From: Comamonas sp. 26
GTDB lineage: Bacteria > Pseudomonadota > Gammaproteobacteria > Burkholderiales > Burkholderiaceae_C
Assembly: GCF_002754475.1 (NCBI RefSeq)
Contig: NZ_PEFL01000002.1
Coordinates: forward strand, 372,001-436,000
Direction: 5' to 3'
DNA length: 64,000 nucleotides
The notes beneath the pieces were generated by a model. That model was not told where the DNA came from. It did not search any database and saw nothing but the letters and a program-made list of their open reading frames with translations. The position numbers and the translations under genes were made by a program. Positions 1 to 8,960 of the stretch are shown in pieces; position 1 is the first letter of the stretch; every line of letters starts with the position of its first letter.

Positions 1-1
1 C

Positions 2-664
2 ATCGGCCACTATCAGGTCTATGAGTTCCACCCCGTGGTCGCCAAGATTCAGCTGTTCTGCTCGGAAGATCTGGGCGGCTTCTATCTGGACGTGCTCAAG
101 GATCGCCTGTACACCAGCGCGCCCAAGAGCCTGGCCCGCCGCTCGGCCCAGACCGCACTGCACCAGATCACCCATGCGCTGCTGCGCTGGATGGCCCCCT
201 TCCTGTCCTTCACGGCCGAGGAAGCCTGGAAGATCTTTGGCAACAGCGAAACCATCTTCCTGGAGAAGTTCACCGACCTGCCCGAAGGCGACGACGCCCT
301 GCTGGCCAAGTGGACGCGTCTGTGCGAAATCCGCAACGTGGTCAACAAGGACATCGAGAACGTGCGCGCCGACGGCAAGCTGGGCTCGTCCCTGCAGGCC
401 GAAATCACGCTGTCCGCACAGCCCGAAGACCTGGCTTTGCTCCAATCGCTGGCGGATGACCTGAAGTTTGTCTTCATCACCTCGGCCGCCAACGCGGTGG
501 CTGGCGATGCATTGCAAACCACAGTGAAGGTGAGCGAGAACGCCAAGTGCGAGCGCTGCTGGCACTACCGCGAAGACGTTGGCGTGAACCCCGAGCACCC
601 CACCCTGTGCGGCCGTTGCGACAGCAATCTGCATGGCGATGGTGAAGTGCGCACCAAAGCCTAA
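2..664 (+). CDS. ileS: Isoleucyl-tRNA synthetase, C-terminal part (5' end outside window)
   Basis: The reading frame is open from the first bases of the window, so this is the last 220 codons of IleS, the cytoplasmic enzyme that charges tRNA-Ile with isoleucine. What is visible is the end of the anticodon-binding helical domain (FSCED-like text [13 protein letters not shown], then RLYT) and the C-terminal zinc-binding knuckle, with a CERCW motif followed about 20 residues later by CGRCDSN. The catalytic Rossmann domain with HIGH and KMSKS lies upstream of the window. It is followed by lspA 116 bp downstream on the same strand, the classical ileS-lspA order. A GC-rich hairpin lies between the two genes. 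Identification is firm. Confidence 0.96.
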   Translation: MGHYQVYEFHPVVAKIQLFCSEDLGGFYLDVLKDRLYTSAPKSLARRSAQTALHQITHALLRWMAPFLSFTAEEAWKIFGNSETIFLEKFTDLPEGDDALLAKWTRLCEIRNVVNKDIENVRADGKLGSSLQAEITLSAQPEDLALLQSLADDLKFVFITSAANAVAGDALQTTVKVSENAKCERCWHYREDVGVNPEHPTLCGRCDSNLHGDGEVRTKA

Positions 665-680
665 GCCTTTAAAAAGTGAG

Positions 681-700
681 CTGCCAGCGCCTGCTGGCAG
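681..700 (+). terminator. Hairpin between ileS and lspA
   Basis: CTGCCAGCGC and CTGCTGGCAG form a compact stem just after the ileS stop. The following sequence TCTCTTTC is only weakly T-rich, so this may attenuate or process the ileS-lspA transcript rather than terminate it fully. Confidence 0.4.
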
Positions 701-780
701 TCTCTTTCAGCATAAAACCATGCTGAAACCTTTTTACATTAGGCGCTAGCCGCTATCAAAATCATTAGCAAAGAGCTGTC

Positions 781-1293
781 ATGAGCAACACCCAGACATC
801 TTCCGCAGGCTTTGGCCGAATCTGGCCCTGGCTTTTGTGGGCGCTTGTCATCATCGGCGTGGACCAGATCACCAAGCAGATCATCCTGACCCATTACCAG
901 CTTGGGGACTGGACGCCCGTCACCAGTTTCTTCAACATCGTGCGTGCGCACAACACGGGCGCAGCCTTCTCCTTTCTGGCAGATGGCAGCGGCTGGCAGC
1001 GCTGGTTCTTTGTGGGCATTGGCGTCATCGCCACCGTGCTCATCGTCTGGCAGTTGCGCAAGAACCCCAACGAGAAAGTATTCTGCCTGTCGCTGTCCAG
1101 CATTCTGGGCGGTGCCATTGGCAACGTGGTTGACCGCCTGCAGCACGGCTATGTGGTGGACTTTCTGGACTTCTTCTGGGGCCGCAGCCATTTCCCAGCC
1201 TTCAACGTGGCGGATATGGCCATCACGCTAGGCGCTGTTTTGCTGATTCTGGATGAAATCCTGCGTGCGAGACGCGCCAGGAATCAAGCCTAA
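781..1293 (+). CDS. lspA: Lipoprotein signal peptidase (signal peptidase II)
   Basis: LspA is the inner-membrane aspartyl protease that cleaves the signal peptide of prolipoproteins after diacylglyceryl transfer. The 170-aa protein has the family length and four hydrophobic segments. Family signatures are visible: NTGAAFSF near residue 58, GNVVDRL near 114-119, the first catalytic aspartate in GYVVDFLD (D127), and the second in FNVADMAIT (D145). The ATG follows ileS by 116 bp, matching the usual ileS-lspA operon. A strong terminator sits about 50 bp after the stop, so the unit probably ends here. Confidence 0.97.
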   Translation: MSNTQTSSAGFGRIWPWLLWALVIIGVDQITKQIILTHYQLGDWTPVTSFFNIVRAHNTGAAFSFLADGSGWQRWFFVGIGVIATVLIVWQLRKNPNEKVFCLSLSSILGGAIGNVVDRLQHGYVVDFLDFFWGRSHFPAFNVADMAITLGAVLLILDEILRARRARNQA

Positions 1294-1340
1294 AAAAAGG
1301 CTAAACCCACGTCCAATAAGCGCTAACCACTATCTTTTTA

Positions 1341-1376
1341 AAAGCCGCAACCCACTGGGTCTGCGGCTTTTTTTAT
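1341..1376. terminator. Rho-independent terminator after lspA (possibly bidirectional)
   Basis: AAAGCCGCA at 1341-1349 pairs with TGCGGCTTT at 1362-1370, followed by a T run on the plus strand. The A-rich left flank would give Ts on the minus strand too, so it can serve both lspA and the convergent membrane-protein gene. Confidence 0.85.
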
Positions 1377-2095
1377 GGCATCTCGTACTCAGGAGTATTG
1401 GCCCAGACCAGTTGCCCATCCTTCCAGTAACGCACTGAAATGGGCGTGGTTTGATAGCAGGTATCCAGCACCCAGTCGGCCAGCGTCAGCGTCTGTGCTT
1501 TCTCGGGGATGACGAAGGGGTCACGTTCTTGCCTAGCGTTGAACTGCACCATATACCCCGCCTCACAATCCTCGGCAGGCCGCCCCTCACGCGCCGCAAA
1601 CTGATGTGGCCTGGACAACTCCAGAGTCAGCTGGCCCGTCAGGCTCAGGGCATTGACCCATAACCCGCCCACCTCTACCGGCACGGGAAAGCGAATGTCC
1701 TGCACCGTGCGCAAATCGGGCTGGCCGTCAGCGCGCTCCACGCCACCTTCCGGCATATCGCGATACACATGGCTGCCAGCTGGCAAGGTGATATCACCCC
1801 AGACCACCGCGCGAGTCAGCGTGATGTGCATCAGCCTCTCCTGCTCGGCCATCTGCGCATCGCTATAGCGCTGACTCAACGTCATCTGCACCAGCATCAC
1901 CCCTGTCGATATGGGCAGCACGGACAAGACCACGGCCACAATCCATTGCCACACCGCAAGCGGCGGCCTTGGCGTGCCACGCCCCACATGCCACAGCCGC
2001 CAGCCCCACCATGACAGCAAGAAAGCGCCTAACAGCGCAGCCAGAACCATCAACAAAAAACCTGCGGCGGCTGCGCCCCCTGCACCAGGAATCAT
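1373..2095 (-). CDS. Hypothetical protein with two N-terminal membrane helices
   Basis: About 240 residues with no family I recognise. The first 75 residues hold two hydrophobic segments (GFLLMVLAALLGAFLLSWWG and WIVAVVLSVLPISTGVMLV), followed by a soluble domain with short beta-like stretches such as VVWGDITLPAGSHV and a CEAGY near the middle, probably in the periplasm. I chose the ATG at 2095 because AAAGGTG lies just upstream of it; an upstream ATG at 2125 would add ten residues (MYKPLRKRCF). It converges on lspA with a shared terminator and is divergent from the Na/Pi cotransporter gene. Not assigned a function. Confidence 0.7.
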   Translation of the reverse strand: MIPGAGGAAAAGFLLMVLAALLGAFLLSWWGWRLWHVGRGTPRPPLAVWQWIVAVVLSVLPISTGVMLVQMTLSQRYSDAQMAEQERLMHITLTRAVVWGDITLPAGSHVYRDMPEGGVERADGQPDLRTVQDIRFPVPVEVGGLWVNALSLTGQLTLELSRPHQFAAREGRPAEDCEAGYMVQFNARQERDPFVIPEKAQTLTLADWVLDTCYQTTPISVRYWKDGQLVWANTPEYEMP

Positions 2096-2306
2096 GAAGC
2101 ACCTTTTTCGTAGCGGCTTATACAAGCACGGTCACCACACTCGGATGAAATTTAGTCTGTTTCCTCCGTAAAAACGATGTTTGAAACCGTTCGCTTTTGT
2201 TCTATTGTGTTCTTTATTTCGCACTTGTTTGTGCGTTAACCGACGTCAATCCAAGCAGACTACCCCTTCTCAGGGGTATATTAGATCGCTCCTCCGCGGG
2301 CAGAAC

Positions 2307-3971
2307 ATGAAGCATTTATTGAATCTTTTAGCAGCCATTGCCCTGTTGATCTGGGGCTCTCAGATGGTTCGCACCGGCGTTCTGCAGGTCTTTGGCGCAA
2401 ACCTGCGCAACATCCTTGCTCGCAGCATGAGCAACCGCTTTTCGGCAGCGCTATCGGGCATGGGTGTCACCGCTCTGGTGCAGTCCAGCACAGCCACATC
2501 GCTCATGACCTCGTCCTTTGTGGGTCAGGGCCTGATCACCCTGCCATCAGCGCTTGCTGTCATGCGCGGTGCCGACGTAGGCACCGCCATGATGGCTGTG
2601 CTGTTCTCAGCCGATCTGTCGTGGCTGTCGCCCCTGTTTATTTTTGTCGGCGTGCTGCTCTACATCACGCGCAAAGATTCCAAACCCGGCCGCATTGGCC
2701 GCGTGTTGATTGGTCTGGGCCTGATGCTGCTGGCCCTGCGTCTGGTGGTCGAGGCGACCGAGCCCTTGCTGCAAGCGCCTGCCGTGCGCACCCTGCTGGC
2801 CTCCGTCAGCAGCGACCTATTCATGGAGCTGCTGCTAGGCGCGGTGCTGGCCGTGGTGTCTTACTCCAGTCTGGCCGTGGTGCTCCTGATTGCTGCCATG
2901 GCAAGCTCAGGCGCCATTCCCATTGATGTGGCACTGGGCCTGACACTGGGCGCCAATCTGGGCAGCGGTCTGGTCGCAGCGATCACCACAGCCAAGTCTG
3001 CGGTGGAAGAGCGCCAGGTCACCATCGGCAATCTGCTGTTCAAGATCATGGGCGTAGCCATTGTTGCGCCCTTCATCGGACTATGGACGCAATACGTGCA
3101 GGTCTACCTGCCCAATGGCGGCCAGAACGTGGTGATGTTCCACCTGGCCTTCAACATTTTCAACAGCCTGTGCTTTATTGGCCTGACCCAGATCGTCGCC
3201 CGCTGGGTCACAGCCATCCTGCCCAAACCGGAGGATGAAAGCACCTCTACGCTGCTGCGCCCTCGCCACCTGGACCCTTCGGCGCTCTCCACGCCATCAT
3301 TGGCCATTACCTGCGCCGTGCGTGAATCGCTGCATCAGGCTGACGTGATCGAATCCATGCTGATCGGCCTGCAAAAAGTGGCTGAGACCGATGACATCAA
3401 ACTCTCCGAAGAAGTGCGCAACCTTGAAGGTACGGTGGACGATTTGTACTCCGCCATCAAGTACTACATGACCAAGATTTCGCGCACCGAACTGGACGAG
3501 CGAGAAGGACAGCGCTGGACGGAAATCATCAGCTTCACCATCAATATGGAGCAGATCGGGGACATCATCGAGCGCGTGCTGCTGGACCTGGAAGATAAAA
3601 AAATCAAAAAAGGCCGCAAGTTCTCGCAGGCCGGCATGCAGGAAATTCACGAACTGACCCAGCACCTGCTGGATAACCTGCGCCTTGCCATGAGCGTCTT
3701 TCTCAACGGCAATGTGCGTGAAGCGCAGAAGCTGCTGGAAGAGAAAGCACGCTTTCGCGACCTGGAGCTAGCCTACTCCGCCACCCACCTGGAGCGCCTG
3801 TCGCAGCACACCGTCAACAGCATCGAAACCAGCTCGCTGCATATCGACATGATCAGCGACTTGAAGCGCATCAACTCCCTGCTGTGCTCGGTTGCCTATC
3901 CAATTCTGGAGCAGGCCGGGGCGCTGGCACCTAATCGCTTGAAGCCCGTGATTACGGACACTCCGCGTTAA
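2307..3971 (+). CDS. Na/Pi cotransporter family protein with C-terminal PhoU-like region
   Basis: An inner-membrane protein of about 554 aa predicted to couple phosphate (or related anion) export/import to sodium. The N-terminal ~350 residues contain the two inverted transport repeats; the first carries the family signature QSSTATSLM, and the second has LGANLGSGL with YSS in place of a second QSS. A soluble helical C-terminal part (about residues 360-545) resembles the PhoU-like tail of the NptA/YjbB group. I place the start at the ATG at 2307 (MKHLLNLLAAIALLIWG), which begins directly before the first membrane helix; an upstream in-frame start at 2181 adds a cysteine- and arginine-rich stretch that looks untranslated. 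No obvious Shine-Dalgarno precedes either. Confidence 0.88.
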   Translation: MKHLLNLLAAIALLIWGSQMVRTGVLQVFGANLRNILARSMSNRFSAALSGMGVTALVQSSTATSLMTSSFVGQGLITLPSALAVMRGADVGTAMMAVLFSADLSWLSPLFIFVGVLLYITRKDSKPGRIGRVLIGLGLMLLALRLVVEATEPLLQAPAVRTLLASVSSDLFMELLLGAVLAVVSYSSLAVVLLIAAMASSGAIPIDVALGLTLGANLGSGLVAAITTAKSAVEERQVTIGNLLFKIMGVAIVAPFIGLWTQYVQVYLPNGGQNVVMFHLAFNIFNSLCFIGLTQIVARWVTAILPKPEDESTSTLLRPRHLDPSALSTPSLAITCAVRESLHQADVIESMLIGLQKVAETDDIKLSEEVRNLEGTVDDLYSAIKYYMTKISRTELDEREGQRWTEIISFTINMEQIGDIIERVLLDLEDKKIKKGRKFSQAGMQEIHELTQHLLDNLRLAMSVFLNGNVREAQKLLEEKARFRDLELAYSATHLERLSQHTVNSIETSSLHIDMISDLKRINSLLCSVAYPILEQAGALAPNRLKPVITDTPR

Positions 3972-3974
3972 GCC

Positions 3975-4660
3975 TTGCCTGACTCGACATAGCGAACATG
4001 GTAGCCACGCGCTTCCATTATCCGCATCAGCTCGGGCTAGCCATACATGCCTTCGATGTCTTCCCGTGAGCAATGGCTGCGAACTGTCAGTGGGTGCAGT
4101 GAGGCCAGTTGCCAGTTACGCGAATGATGTCCAAAAATCCCAAATGCATCGGCACCTGAGTGCAAGGGGCCCGCGTGTTCAATCGCAAAACCAAGCGCAA
4201 CCTCAAGGGGCGTAAAACACCGCTGAGCTGCACGTCCTCATTGAGCACATCGCCAGCCCAGCCAAACTGCAACCGCGACTAGGAAAACCAGTCTGGCGCA
4301 GAAACCTCCACCCGCAGCGCTGGATTCTCTGCAAACACGCGCATCAGCTTGCGGCTGCGCAAACTAAAGCCCTCCATCCAGCACCCAGCCATCGTCCTGA
4401 CCGACCAGCGCACAGTCGCTCTCGATCCGCGCCAGAGCATGAACAGCATGAACCAGCTATAGCCCTGATAGTCCATAGGAGCAATAGCTCGATGCTCAGC
4501 GGAGGGCGGCGGCGGGACTGCACAGCAGCGCCCTTCAACCGGGCATTTGCGCCTGACTCAAGGCCAGTGCCCAGCCTGCAGCTGGCAGGCCTGTGACGGA
4601 GACAACCGTGATGCGACGCGCAGATTCTGTGGAGATAGCGGTGGGTTCTGGCATGGACAT
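3975..4660 (-). pseudogene. Decayed gene, identity unknown
   Basis: This 700-bp stretch has no intact gene, but reading the minus strand gives coding-like pieces in successive frames. They include LARIESDCALVGQDDGWVLD, then SLRSRKLMRVFAENPALRVE running into an amber codon at 4279-4281 and continuing in the same frame as LQFGWAGDVLNEDVQLSGVL. After a further frame change and a stop comes PELMRIMEARGYHVRYVESG just before the end near 3975. Together these look like one eroded protein-coding gene with at least two frameshifts and internal stops. I cannot name the family. Confidence 0.35.
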
Positions 4661-4710
4661 CCATTGTGACGATTTCACCCTCGCCGGAAACCCGAAAACT
4701 GCGGCTATGG

Positions 4711-5514
4711 CTACCAGCCCATATAGCTCGCCAGCACCAGCGATGCTTCGGGCGTAAAGCGCCCCTGCACCAGCCAGTCCTCCAGCGCACTCAAGGTCAG
4801 CCTCTCAAAGCGTTGCACCTCACCATCCTGATTCACAGGCTGCAGCACATCGGGCACCAGCGCCGAGAACCAATCTATGCGTTCGACCATATAGCCCTGG
4901 CCTTCGGCCTCATCACTGGGTCTGGAAAATTCGATGCATCCGCCATGTGCGACATGTGCCAGCTCGGTCACGTGCAGACCCGCCTCTTCCCAGGTCTCAC
5001 GCGCCAATGCCTCGGGCAAGCTGTCTTGGGCAGAGACCATGCCGCCCATCAAGGTGTCCCACATGCCAGGGTTGTTCGCCTTGTCTTCTGAACGCTGCTG
5101 CACCCAGAGCGCGCCGTCCTCACAGTAGCCGACCAGATGCACCGCGCGCGTGGCAATGCCCAGCGGCCGCACGGCACCACGCTCAATCGTGGCAACCTTT
5201 TGTCCAGCCGCATTGCAAACCAGCAGTTGCTCATCGCGCCAGGCTCCAGCCAGACCTTGCGCACGCATGAGCTTCGCAAGTTGATTGAGCCTGAGCGTGC
5301 CATCAGTCTGCCCATCCAGCACCCAGGTGTCGTTGCGCCAGTGAAGATCCAAGCCGTACTGCTTGAGCGCATCAGCGCCCAGTTGCAGGACCAATGACTC
5401 CTCTATGCTCCCTATCAGCTCACCCTCTACAGACAGCCCATGCCTGGGCCTCTCAGGCTGCTGATGAGCCAGCAGGCGCTGCGTCTGCAGCCAAGCCGAT
5501 GTTTCTTGCTTCAT
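4711..5514 (-). CDS. NUDIX hydrolase with N-terminal DUF4743-type domain
   Basis: A cytoplasmic pyrophosphohydrolase of about 267 aa. Residues about 1-115 match the plant/bacterial thiamin-pyrophosphokinase-related N-terminal domain (DUF4743) by its pattern; residues about 120-260 form the Nudix fold. The Nudix box begins GGMVSAQDSLPEA and ends RETWEEAGL, with Asp where the consensus first Glu (GX5E) stands; the catalytic REXXEE core is intact. I chose the ATG at 5514 (MKQETSAWL); a TTG two codons upstream is possible. The substrate cannot be read from sequence; the family is linked to damaged thiamine diphosphates in eukaryotes, which is only an analogy here. Confidence 0.88.
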   Translation of the reverse strand: MKQETSAWLQTQRLLAHQQPERPRHGLSVEGELIGSIEESLVLQLGADALKQYGLDLHWRNDTWVLDGQTDGTLRLNQLAKLMRAQGLAGAWRDEQLLVCNAAGQKVATIERGAVRPLGIATRAVHLVGYCEDGALWVQQRSEDKANNPGMWDTLMGGMVSAQDSLPEALARETWEEAGLHVTELAHVAHGGCIEFSRPSDEAEGQGYMVERIDWFSALVPDVLQPVNQDGEVQRFERLTLSALEDWLVQGRFTPEASLVLASYMGW

Positions 5515-5665
5515 TGCCAATCTCCAGTGCTGCTCATTGTCACAAGCTTTCGCAAAGCGCCATGGCTTGCATCACCATTGATGACCGATATCCATCACCT
5601 GCCAAGCACCATCTGGGGAGGTATAGGTATCGGCACCCGTGACCACCGCGTTACAGTGGTTCTCC

Positions 5666-6565
5666 ATGAATTCTTCACTCAAGCCCTCCACAGCCGCCAT
5701 GCTCAGTCTGGCTCCTGCGCTGTGGGCCGGTAATGCGATTGTGGGTCGCCTCGCCCAAGACCTGATCTCGCCATTTGCGCTGAACTTCTTTCGCTGGTGC
5801 ATCGCCTTTGTCCTGCTGCTGCCACTGGCCTGGCGGGTGCTGCGCAAAGACAGCCCCATCTGGCCGCTGTGGCGGCAGTACATGTTGCTGGGTCTGCTGG
5901 GTATTGGCTGCTACAACGCCTTGCTGTATCTGGCGCTCAAGACTTCTACGCCACTCAACGTGACGCTGGTCGGCTCCAGCATGCCGGTGTGGATGCTGGC
6001 GATTGGCCGCCTGTGCTGGGGGACTCCGGTCAGCCGCAAGCAGATGAGCGGCGCCCTGCTGTCTGTGCTGGGCGTTGTGGTGGTCATGTCGCGCGGTGAT
6101 CTGCAAACGCTGCTGAACCTGCGCTTTGTGGCGGGCGACTTATTCATGGTGCTAGCAACGATTGCCTGGGCTTTCTACACATGGCTGCTGTCGCGCAGCA
6201 CTGGGCCGCAGGAAGTGAAGTCGCACTGGGCGAGCTTTCTGTTGGCGCAGATTCTGTTCGGGCTGCTTTGGTCTGGCCTGTTTACGGGGGCTGAGGCAGC
6301 TCTGGGCGGCTTTCGCTTTGTGGTGGGCTGGCCGGTGCTGGGCACGTTGCTCTTTATTGCAATAGGCCCGGCCATTCTGGCCTACCGCTTCTGGGGCATG
6401 GGCGTGCAGCGCTCCACGCCTGCCATTGCAGGCTTTTTTGGCAATCTCATCCCGCTGTTTACGGCACTGTTCTCCATTCCCGTGCTGGGCGAAACGCCGC
6501 ATCTGTATCACGGCATAGCCTTTGCCTTGATCGTGGCCGGTATCGTGGTTTCGTCCCGCAAATAA
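5666..6565 (+). CDS. EamA/DMT-family transporter
   Basis: A drug/metabolite transporter superfamily permease of about 299 aa with ten hydrophobic segments arranged as two EamA repeats. The first repeat carries LAPALWAGNAIVGRL and LALKTSTPLNVTLVGSSMPV; the second begins after residue 150 with DLFMVLATIAWAFYTWLLSR and ends ALFSIPVLGETPHLYHGIAF. Exported substrate unknown; members export amino acids or other small metabolites. I prefer the ATG at 5666; an in-frame GTG at 5639 would add nine residues. It is followed by a strong hairpin terminator shared with the convergent SDR gene. Confidence 0.9.
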   Translation: MNSSLKPSTAAMLSLAPALWAGNAIVGRLAQDLISPFALNFFRWCIAFVLLLPLAWRVLRKDSPIWPLWRQYMLLGLLGIGCYNALLYLALKTSTPLNVTLVGSSMPVWMLAIGRLCWGTPVSRKQMSGALLSVLGVVVVMSRGDLQTLLNLRFVAGDLFMVLATIAWAFYTWLLSRSTGPQEVKSHWASFLLAQILFGLLWSGLFTGAEAALGGFRFVVGWPVLGTLLFIAIGPAILAYRFWGMGVQRSTPAIAGFFGNLIPLFTALFSIPVLGETPHLYHGIAFALIVAGIVVSSRK

Positions 6566-6579
6566 GCAGCAATAGCCAT

Positions 6580-6607
6580 AAAAAAGCCTCGCAATGCGAG
6601 GCTTTTC
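6580..6607. terminator. Bidirectional terminator between DMT transporter and SDR genes
   Basis: GCCTCGCA/TGCGAGGC form a perfect stem flanked by A5 on the left and T4 on the right, suited to stop transcription from both convergent genes. Confidence 0.88.
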
Positions 6608-6626
6608 AGATGTGCTCGAAGAGCGA

Positions 6627-7424
6627 TCAATAAGTACCGGGGTACAGGCCACCGTCGGGCAGAAGGTTCTGGCCCGTCATATAGCCCGCCTGACGGCTGC
6701 AGAGGAAGGCACAGATCGCGCCAAATTCTTCAGCCGTGCCAAAGCGCTTGGCCGGAATTTGCGCAGCCTGAGCCTGACGAACCGCATCCAGCGCCTGGCC
6801 CGTCTTGGTTGCCGCTGCCTGATGGGTGGCCACCAGACGGTCGGTATCAAACTTGCCGGGCAGGATGTTGTTGATGGTCACGCCCTTGGCGGCAATGCCA
6901 GAGCGAGCCAGACCCGCTACAAAGCCCGTCAGGCCGCTGCGCGCACCATTGGACAGACCCAGAATGTCGATGGGCGCCTTCACCGCACTGGAGGTGATGT
7001 TGACGATGCGGCCAAAACCGCGCTCGGCCATGCCGTCCACCGTGGCCTTGATCAGCTCAATGGGGGTCAGCATATTGGCGTCTACCGCCTTGATCCATGC
7101 TTCGCGGTCCCAGGTGCGGAAGTCGCCTGTGGGCGGGCCACCGGCATTGGTCACGACGATGTCATAGTCCTTGCCCGGGCCGCCAGCGGCTTCAAACACG
7201 GCGGTGCGGCCTTCAGGGGTGGTGATATCCGCTGCCACACCAATCACCTTAATCTGCGGAGCGATGGCTTGCAGCTTTTGCACGGCGGTCTGCAGTGCTT
7301 CGGGATTTCTGCCGTTGATGACCAGATTCACGCCCTCTTCAGCCAAAGCCTTGGCGCAGCCAAAACCCAAGCCCTTGCTGGCGCCGCAGACCAGTGCCCA
7401 GCGGCCGGTGATACCAAAGTCCAT
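6627..7424 (-). CDS. SDR family oxidoreductase, atypical active site
   Basis: A 265-aa Rossmann-fold short-chain dehydrogenase/reductase. The cofactor loop GASKGLG (residues 14-20) and NGRNPEAL are present, as is the NAG motif (VVTNAGGPP). At the active site, however, the serine segment NITSSAV is followed by GLSNGARSGL, so the usual YxxxK pair is absent (Ser and Arg stand at those positions). This matches the divergent FabG-like SDR subgroup that lacks a perfect catalytic tetrad. Reductase activity is therefore uncertain. The C-terminus PDGGLYPGTY is typical of the subgroup. It converges on the DMT gene and has no close operon partner. Confidence 0.88.
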   Translation of the reverse strand: MDFGITGRWALVCGASKGLGFGCAKALAEEGVNLVINGRNPEALQTAVQKLQAIAPQIKVIGVAADITTPEGRTAVFEAAGGPGKDYDIVVTNAGGPPTGDFRTWDREAWIKAVDANMLTPIELIKATVDGMAERGFGRIVNITSSAVKAPIDILGLSNGARSGLTGFVAGLARSGIAAKGVTINNILPGKFDTDRLVATHQAAATKTGQALDAVRQAQAAQIPAKRFGTAEEFGAICAFLCSRQAGYMTGQNLLPDGGLYPGTY

Positions 7425-7471
7425 TTCAAAGTCCTTTCACACAGTTATCAGACCGGGCAATGCCAGCCCGG

Positions 7472-7525
7472 AAGTATCAAAATCTATAGCTACTAGCGAT
7501 TTATTGATAAGCGCTAGCGGTCAAT
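7472..7525. repeat. Palindromic intergenic repeat (best-preserved copy)
   Basis: TATCAAAATC is followed by TAGCTACTAGCGATTTATTG and then ATAAGCGCTAGCGGTCA, an imperfect 30-nt palindrome centred near 7503. Related pieces recur at 743-775, 1313-1344, 15133-15160 and 17578-17612. All are in or at the edges of intergenic spaces in the left 36 kb. Confidence 0.65.
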
Positions 7526-7526
7526 T

Positions 7527-8834
7527 TCATGATTGACGCCCATGAAACAGCTTGTGGTGTAGCCTGCGCAGCGACCACCAGACACAAAAGGCCACCACCG
7601 GGATGGCAACGGCCGCAGTCGACTCAGGCGACCAGGGCCAGCCCAGCTTTTGAGCGCCCTTGGCCAGATAGCTGATGAGACCGGTGATGTAGTAGGTAAT
7701 CGCAGCAACGGACAAACCTTCCACCGTGGACTGCAGCTTAAGCTGCGTGCCCTGGCGGTCATTCATGGTGCCCAGCAGTTCCTGGCTGCTTTGCTGCTGC
7801 TCAATCTCGACGCGCGTGCGCAGCAGACTGCTGACCCTGGAAACCCGTTCAGACAGCGCATTCTGGCGACGTGTGGCCCACTCACAGGTCGCGCGGGCGG
7901 GCGTCAGCCGTCTATCCATGAACTCGCGAATGGTCTGAATGCCACTCAGCCGGGTTTCCTGAATCTCCTGAATGCGGCGGTCCACCAGCTCAAAGTAGGC
8001 TGAGCTGGCCGAAAAACGCGAATGCGTAGCTGCATATTCGCTCTCGACCTGGCCGGCCAGACGCGTCAGCCGATCCAGCAACGCAGGCTCGGCGTCGCGG
8101 TCTGCGGCGCGAATGGCATGGGCCAGCTCGGCCAATTCACGCTCTGCCGTCGCCAGCACTGCGGCGGCCTTGCGCGCAGCGGGCAGACCCAGCAGCGCGG
8201 CCATGCGATAAGTTTCAATCTCCAGCACACGCTGCACCAGCCGACCCAGACGGCGTGGTGTCAAGCTGGCTCCCGCCAGCAGCAGCATGCGCGAGAAGCC
8301 ATCGGGGTGAATGGCAAAGTCGGTATAGATGGATCCTGCATCGCCAGACACACGCGAGCCGACAAGGGTGTCGGCATGCAGCATGTGGCGAATCAGGTGC
8401 TGCGCATCCACATCCTGCTCGTTCAGCGCCCACATATGCAGGCTGCTCAGGCAATGGCCGGGCAAACTCGCCACCCAGTCTTGTGGCACCGCATCAATGG
8501 CTGTTTCGGGCTCACGCACATCGGCCACGGCGGCTTGCTCCATGGGCGTGGTGAAGGTCCAGGCCACAAATTCGGTGTGCTGCTCCCAGCGCAGGCGAAA
8601 CGCGCCCAGGTCGATCAGCACATGGGTGGTGGCAGCATCGGGCAAGGGGCGGTGATGATTGCGCAGCAGCGCCACTACATGCTCGCGGCTGGCCTCGCGC
8701 TGGGCAGCATCGGTCAACATCACGATATGCGTGATGGCCAGCGGCGCCTGCATGATTTCTGCAGGACGGGCGTGGATTTCGTTGTGCAGCAAGACCCGCT
8801 GAGGGTGCTGCGCGGGCAATAAAGACAAGGCCAT
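7527..8834 (-). CDS. DUF3422 family protein
   Basis: A 435-aa protein of the DUF3422 family, common in beta- and alphaproteobacteria. The N-terminus has the family text LHNEIHARPAEIM and THVLIDLGAFRLRWEQHTEF. The middle is helical, with long coiled-coil-like stretches (ESEYAATHSRFSASSAYFEL, then RRIQEIQETRLSGIQTIREF). Two C-terminal membrane helices follow (AAITYYITGLISYLAKGAQ and AVAIPVVAFCVWWSL), leaving most of the protein on one side of the inner membrane. Function is not known. The ATG has GGAAAG five bases upstream. Confidence 0.9.
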   Translation of the reverse strand: MALSLLPAQHPQRVLLHNEIHARPAEIMQAPLAITHIVMLTDAAQREASREHVVALLRNHHRPLPDAATTHVLIDLGAFRLRWEQHTEFVAWTFTTPMEQAAVADVREPETAIDAVPQDWVASLPGHCLSSLHMWALNEQDVDAQHLIRHMLHADTLVGSRVSGDAGSIYTDFAIHPDGFSRMLLLAGASLTPRRLGRLVQRVLEIETYRMAALLGLPAARKAAAVLATAERELAELAHAIRAADRDAEPALLDRLTRLAGQVESEYAATHSRFSASSAYFELVDRRIQEIQETRLSGIQTIREFMDRRLTPARATCEWATRRQNALSERVSRVSSLLRTRVEIEQQQSSQELLGTMNDRQGTQLKLQSTVEGLSVAAITYYITGLISYLAKGAQKLGWPWSPESTAAVAIPVVAFCVWWSLRRLHHKLFHGRQS

Positions 8835-8904
8835 GCAATCTTTCCAGTAACTGCATCTATTTTGCAGCCCGAATCCGTATTTTCCTGAGCAAAAGTCCCC
8901 AGAT

Positions 8905-8930
8905 AAAAAAAGCGGCCCTTTTGGGCCGCT
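8905..8930 (-). terminator. Rho-independent terminator of the tctBA unit
   Basis: AGCGGCCC (8911-8918) pairs with GGGCCGCT (8923-8930) across a short TTTT loop; read on the minus strand it is followed by a run of Ts from the A6 at 8905-8910. It lies 30 bp beyond the tctA stop. Confidence 0.88.
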
Positions 8931-8960
8931 TCAAACTTGATTCAGCAGTCTGGCAAGACC

